Position numbers and translations under genes: made by a program. This document shows, in pieces, positions 31,525 to 34,597 of a stretch of 34,597 bases of DNA. The DNA lies in NCBI GenBank assembly GCA_944358405.1, contig CALVQX010000061.1:1-34597 (forward strand), read 5' to 3'. The DNA is from an uncultured Bacilli bacterium. GTDB taxonomy: Bacteria > Bacillota_I > Bacilli_A > RF39 > UBA660. The stretch's first letter is position 1. Every line of letters starts with the position of its first letter. The notes below the pieces were generated by a model. The model made no database searches and was not told where the DNA came from. It saw nothing but the letters and a program-made list of their open reading frames with translations.

Positions 31525-31907
31525 TCGAAAAATTACAAAATTTATTAAAAAATAGTTATAGTCCATATTCCCATTTTCCAGTAAGCGCTATTGTAATCAT
31601 GAAAGATGGGTGTGAATTTTGTGGTGTGAATGTAGAAAATGCGAGTTATGGAGCTAGTATCTGTGCTGAGAGAAGTGCGATTGTTTGTGCTATTAGTGCT
31701 GGATACAAAAAGAATGATTTTTTAGAATTACACGTAATGGTAGGTAGCGGTAAAATTGGTATGCCATGTTTTGCATGTAGACAGGTAATTAGTGAGATGT
31801 TTTCACAAGATGCTACTGTTTATTGTTATTCTACAGATGGGCAAGTAAAGAAGTATTCTGTTCAAGAATTATGCCCTTATCCGTTTGGTGAGGATGATTT
31901 GGTATGA
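31521..31907 (+). CDS. cdd: Cytidine deaminase
   Basis: The start is ATG 31521 after GGAGG. The 128-residue enzyme converts cytidine to uridine in pyrimidine salvage. The zinc-binding, catalytic motifs ASICAERSAI (Cys, Glu) and MPCFACRQV (Cys pair) are visible, with NVENASYG before them. Its first bases overlap dgkA and its stop overlaps era (ATGA), so it is inside a tightly coupled operon. Confidence 0.95.
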   Translation: MIEKLQNLLKNSYSPYSHFPVSAIVIMKDGCEFCGVNVENASYGASICAERSAIVCAISAGYKKNDFLELHVMVGSGKIGMPCFACRQVISEMFSQDATVYCYSTDGQVKKYSVQELCPYPFGEDDLV

Positions 31908-32794
31908 GATGTGGTTTTGTTAGTTTAGTAGGAAGACCTAATGTAGGGAAGAGTACCTTACTGAATGAATTACTTGGAATGAAGTTAGCAATTACTTCTA
32001 ATGTTAGTGGAACGACTCGAAATATTATTCAAGGAATTTATAATGATGAGGATTCACAAATTGTATTTATTGATACTCCAGGAATTCATAAACCAACGCA
32101 TAAATTAGGTAATTTGATGAATAAAAAGGCTTATAACAATACAGAAGGTGTCGATGTCATTTTATTTTTAGTAGATATTTATCATGGATTTGGTCGAGGA
32201 GATGAGTTTGTTTTAAATCGAATTAAAGATCATGATATTCCAATCTTTTTGCTTTTAAATAAAATTGATCAAATAAAAGACAAAAGTATCTTACTAGCTA
32301 GAATTGCTGAATTAAAAGAAAAATATGATTTTGCAGAAATTATTCCTATTTCTGCAGTCAAACATGATAATTTGGATACGTTAATTGCAGTTTTAAAAAA
32401 ATATTTACCAGAGATGGAAAAAATTTATTCTGAAGAAGATTTGACCAATGTATCTACAAAATTTATTATGGCAGAATTTGTTCGCGAAAAAGTATTAGAG
32501 CTTACCAAACAAGAGATTCCTCATACTGTTACTTGTTATGTAGAAAATTACGAAGAAGAAGAGAATTTAGTACATATTCAAGTGCTTATTGTTGTTGATC
32601 GAGAAAATGTAAAGAAAATTATTATTGGAAAAAATGGTTCTATGTTAAAAGAAATTGGTAGTCGGGCTCGTTATGATATGGAAAAGTTTTTAGGAAAAAA
32701 AGTGTTTTTAGAAACTTATGTAAAAACGTTAAAGAACTGGCGAGATGAAGAGAAATATTTCTTAGAATTAGGATTAAAAGAAGAGGATGAATAA
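31904..32794 (+). CDS. era: GTPase Era
   Basis: This 296-residue GTPase helps mature the 30S subunit by binding the 3' end of 16S rRNA. G1 is GRPNVGKST (10-18), the G2 region has GTTRNIIQGIY, G3 is DTPGIHKP, G4 is NKID, and G5 ISAVKHDN. The C-terminal KH domain includes VKKIIIGKNGSMLKEIGSRA. The ATG overlaps the cdd stop (ATGA). The usual neighbours yqzL and recO follow. Confidence 0.97.
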   Translation: MRCGFVSLVGRPNVGKSTLLNELLGMKLAITSNVSGTTRNIIQGIYNDEDSQIVFIDTPGIHKPTHKLGNLMNKKAYNNTEGVDVILFLVDIYHGFGRGDEFVLNRIKDHDIPIFLLLNKIDQIKDKSILLARIAELKEKYDFAEIIPISAVKHDNLDTLIAVLKKYLPEMEKIYSEEDLTNVSTKFIMAEFVREKVLELTKQEIPHTVTCYVENYEEEENLVHIQVLIVVDRENVKKIIIGKNGSMLKEIGSRARYDMEKFLGKKVFLETYVKTLKNWRDEEKYFLELGLKEEDE

Positions 32795-32822
32795 ATTTTA
32801 AAAAGATGAATAAATTAAAATT

Positions 32823-32854
32823 AAAATCACCACTATATTAGTAGAGGTGATTTT
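32823..32854 (+). promoter_or_regulatory. Hairpin covering the yqzL ribosome binding site
   Basis: AAAATCACC (32823-32831) pairs perfectly with GGTGATTTT (32846-32854), with an inner ACTA/TAGT pair. The right arm contains the ribosome binding site GGTGAT and ends at the base before the yqzL ATG. It could end part of the transcription or block translation of yqzL. Confidence 0.65.
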
Positions 32855-32941
32855 ATGAGTTATGATTTATTATGGGAACTTTTTAAAAAAACAGGAGATA
32901 TCCGTTATTATAATTTATTACAAGTATTAAAAAAGAAGTGA
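32855..32941 (+). CDS. yqzL: YqzL-like small protein
   Basis: This 28-codon gene encodes MSYDLLWELFKKTGDIRYYN followed by LLQVLKKK. The W-x-L/F-x-x-TG(D/N)I-x-x-Y-L pattern and the place between era and recO match YqzL of Bacillus, though it is shorter than the usual 45 or so residues. Function is unknown. GAGGTGAT provides the ribosome binding site, which is held in a hairpin. Confidence 0.8.
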   Translation: MSYDLLWELFKKTGDIRYYNLLQVLKKK

Positions 32942-32947
32942 TGATTT

Positions 32948-33685
32948 GTGAGGTTAGAATGTGTTGAAGGTCTTGTTTTAAGTGAGACGAATTATAGTGA
33001 GTCGAGTAAAATATTAAATGTTTTTACTAAAGAATATGGTGTTATTGGGATAATGTCTAAGGGTTGTCGGAATATGAAATGCAAATTACGTGGAGTGAGT
33101 CGTAAACTTTTGTATGGTAAGTTCCATATTTATTATAAAGAAGAGGGACTTTCTACTTTGAAGGATGTAGATGTAATTTATTCTTTTTCTAAACTACTTA
33201 CTGATTTGGAAAAAGTGAGTTATGCTTCTTTTTTGCTAGAACTTACTTCACAAGTGGTTCGGGAAAATGATGATGTTAGCATTTTAGAATTATTAAAAGA
33301 TACCTTAGTAAAAATGGAAGAGGGTCTTTCTCCAATGATACTTACTGAGATTTTAGAACTAAAACTTTTAGATTATTTAGGAGTACGTCCTAGTATTGAT
33401 TGTTGTAGTGTATGTGGCAGTAATAAAAGGATTGTTACTGTAGATTCTAACGTGGGTGGTTATATATGCTATGAATGTTATCATAATGAGTCTTTAGTTT
33501 CTGATAAAATGATAAAATTACTTCGAATGTTTTATTATGTCGATATTAAAAGTATTTCTAAATTAGAAGTGAGAGATTCTGTAGTTTTGGAAATTAATCA
33601 GTTTTTGGATGATTATTATGATCGGTATACGGGAATTTACTTAAAGAGTAAGGATTTTATAAGACGTCTTAAGAAATTAGGATAA
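32948..33685 (+). CDS. recO: DNA repair protein RecO
   Basis: The start is GTG 32948, six bases after the yqzL stop; the ribosome binding site is weak, suggesting coupling to yqzL. The 245-residue protein has the N-terminal OB fold (VEGLVLSETNYSESSKILNV, FTKEYGVIGIMSKGCRNMKC) and a helical C-terminal domain with a four-Cys zinc site CCSVCGS and GGYICYECYHNE. RecO loads RecA onto SSB-coated DNA with RecR. It normally follows era in Bacilli. The gene looks complete. Confidence 0.95.
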   Translation: MRLECVEGLVLSETNYSESSKILNVFTKEYGVIGIMSKGCRNMKCKLRGVSRKLLYGKFHIYYKEEGLSTLKDVDVIYSFSKLLTDLEKVSYASFLLELTSQVVRENDDVSILELLKDTLVKMEEGLSPMILTEILELKLLDYLGVRPSIDCCSVCGSNKRIVTVDSNVGGYICYECYHNESLVSDKMIKLLRMFYYVDIKSISKLEVRDSVVLEINQFLDDYYDRYTGIYLKSKDFIRRLKKLG

Positions 33686-33698
33686 GGGTAGTGTTAGT

Positions 33699-33999
33699 GT
33701 GGAATTTGATAATTTGACTCTTTTACAGTATTATCTTTCTAACTCGTAAATTGTAGGGGAAAACCAAGAAAATAATAAAAACTTAGAATAGAAGTATCAA
33801 TGGCTGATGTAGGATTTTTAGGACTTGAAGAGAGGCTTTTTTAGTAGAAGATGAGATAAAGTCAATCTTGTTCAAATAATTTTAGCAAGACAGTATTGTT
33901 ATAAAGTAAATTGTCCATTGTACGGTGCATTTAAATGCAGAAGAACAGGATAAAATTGGCAGTATTTGCGGGAATGAATTTCAGGCTAGTTATGATTGA
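33699..33999 (+). pseudogene. Decayed gene fragments after recO
   Basis: Short open pieces lie in different frames. A GTG frame at 33699-33749 encodes EFDNLTLLQYYLSNS after its start, a frame at about 33799 encodes MADVGFLGLEERLF, and a frame 33910-33999 encodes CTVHLNAEEQDKIGSICGNE followed by FQASYD. These look like protein, each ends at a stop, and there is no single continuous frame. I infer a broken gene or genes without recognised family. The rest of the 300-base gap shows nothing else. Confidence 0.42.
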
Positions 34000-34002
34000 T
34001 AT

Positions 34003-34194
34003 ATGAATAAATTTGATAGTTTATTTGAAAGGTATTTTGATGATGTTTCTAAGAATACATATTTTAAGAAAACAAAGGATGGACAATTAAAAGTACTAGG
34101 TGATATTACTGAATACGGTGGACATACTAATATGGGTGTAAATAAAACGACGGAAAGTGAAATCATAGAACTATATGAGTTTGATGGAGACTAG
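34003..34194 (+). CDS. Small hypothetical protein
   Basis: A 63-residue frame encodes MNKFDSLFERYFDDVSKNTY at its start and ends GVNKTTESEIIELYEFDGD. It is acidic and soluble, with no recognised motif. The ribosome binding site is poor, and surrounding DNA is decayed, so this may be a fragment. It starts three bases after the stop of the preceding fragment, which could mean the two once formed a gene pair. Confidence 0.38.
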   Translation: MNKFDSLFERYFDDVSKNTYFKKTKDGQLKVLGDITEYGGHTNMGVNKTTESEIIELYEFDGD

Positions 34195-34352
34195 AAAGTT
34201 TATTCACAGATATAAAAAAGTAGATCAAGTAAACCAAAAAACTAGAGACTGAAGGTTATTAAATCATTGGAAATGATGGTAGAATCAAGTAAAAAAGCGA
34301 TATGAATCGTTGAATCAATCTAAAGTGCACAATTGAGTGCAATTTAAAGTTG

Positions 34353-34387
34353 AATGTGCATTTTTAAAAGAAAATGCACATTTTGAA
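34353..34387 (+). terminator. Perfect 12-bp hairpin with T tail
   Basis: AATGTGCATTTT (34353-34364) pairs perfectly with AAAATGCACATT (34371-34382), loop TAAAAG, followed by TT and G. It lies just outside the right-edge IS. Between 34195 and 34352 I see only short decayed frames. Confidence 0.6.
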
Positions 34388-34400
34388 GTGATACAATAAA

Positions 34401-34438
34401 TGTAGACAGTCTAAAAAAGACACAGTCTACATTTTTTT
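34401..34438 (+). terminator. IS left-end hairpin/terminator
   Basis: TGTAGAC (34401-34407) pairs with GTCTACA (34425-34431), with an inner GTCT/AGAC pair, and seven T residues follow. Many insertion sequences carry such a hairpin near their left end to block outside transcription of the transposase. Confidence 0.72.
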
Positions 34439-34481
34439 GTTATTATAAATAAGAAGGAGGCTATTTTATGAAAAAAACAAT

Positions 34482-34597
34482 ATGAAAACACCAGAAGAAA
34501 AAGAAATAATTGTAAAACGATATATAAATGGTGAATCAACCACAAAATTGGCTGATGAATTTAATGTTGCTAGAAGGCAAATTTATCGTTGGATAAA
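34482..34597 (+). CDS. IS3-family transposase OrfA, N-terminal fragment
   Basis: ATG 34482 opens a frame that runs off the right edge: MKTPEEKEIIVKRYINGEST then TKLADEFNVARRQIYRWI. This is the helix-turn-helix of IS3-type OrfA, with the typical RY.NGES...A.EF.V....IY.WI pattern. The good ribosome binding site (34451-34460) fits better with an ATG at 34468, which gives only MKKTI before TGA overlapping ATG 34482 (ATGA). A missing A in the preceding A run would join the two, so either coupling or frameshift decay. Confidence 0.8.
   Translation, partial: MKTPEEKEIIVKRYINGESTTKLADEFNVARRQIYRWI

Larger units (their letters stand above)
34400..34597 (+). mobile_element. IS3-family element, left end (runs out of window)
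   Basis: The left terminal repeat region (about 34403-34426) resembles the inverted complement of the tail of the element at 1-190. It is followed by a hairpin, an AAGAAGGAGG site and a transposase OrfA start. The orientation is the same as the fragment at the left edge, consistent with two copies of a similar element or one copy collapsed at a contig boundary. Confidence 0.6.

Noticed and set aside
1-34597. Mycoplasma-type code (TGA as Trp)
   Set aside because: TGA acts as a stop in several genes, such as cdd and precursor 1, and Trp is coded by TGG.

Overview
The window looks like chromosome of a low-GC Gram-positive bacterium of the Bacillota, probably a deep or gut-associated lineage of class Bacilli. 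The DNA is strongly A/T-rich, ribosome binding sites are strong (AGGAGG/GGTGAT type), TGA is used as a stop so the standard bacterial code applies, and two T-box leaders are present. The gene set includes sepF, divIVA, sporulation/germination genes (spoIIIAH, gerE, gerM, yqfC, yqfD) and the Bacillus-like order rpsU-yqeY-yqfC-yqfD-ybeY-dgkA-cdd-era-yqzL-recO. The exact taxon cannot be fixed from this sequence alone.

Layout. (1) 1-190: end of an IS3-family element. (2) 257-2770: an asparagine-specific T-box (specifier AAC) controls a free-standing YbaK/ProX-like aminoacyl-tRNA deacylase and asnS. (3) 2839-7383: PP2C phosphatase, lipoprotein, HerA-like ATPase, sepF and divIVA, i.e. signalling and cell division. 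(4) 7392-8074: decayed TnpB-type IS200/IS605 element and a broken gene. (5) 8004-11474: an isoleucine T-box (specifier ATC) and ileS. (6) 11484-14175: gene debris, then a two-gene NatA/NatB-like ABC exporter. (7) 14244-20596: a probable long operon with an 849-residue protein of unknown function, an overlapping cold-shock-like small protein, a membrane thioredoxin-like protein, a short-chain dehydrogenase, a small unknown protein, a PLP lyase and a membrane protein whose zinc ribbon is cut by an in-frame stop. (8) 20658-22617: spoIIIAH, gerE, gerM and tRNA-Arg(TCT). (9) 22704-23335: one minus-strand gene. (10) 23361-26358: a candidate structured small RNA followed by a bacteriocin locus made of a peptidase-containing ABC exporter, a one-span accessory protein and two short double-glycine precursor peptides. 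(11) 26429-33685: the conserved rpsU-to-recO housekeeping block, interrupted after rpsU by an HEVNH-containing unknown gene flanked by IS200/IS605 remnants, with a VanZ-like gene where phoH and yqfF usually lie. (12) 33686-34597: gene debris and the start of another IS3-family element.

How the parts connect. The two T-boxes match tRNA-synthetase expression to tRNA charging. The exporter at 23568 is expected to cleave the two precursors at Gly-Gly and export them as a two-peptide bacteriocin. The 28147-33685 block is tightly packed, with several overlapping start/stop codons, and carries ribosome maturation (ybeY, era), lipid recycling (dgkA), nucleoside salvage (cdd), DNA repair (recO) and sporulation functions.

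The most noteworthy items are the bacteriocin precursors, the 120-nt RNA or 19-residue hydrophobic peptide before them, the Asn T-box/deacylase pairing, the 849-residue protein, and the repeated IS200/IS605 right ends.
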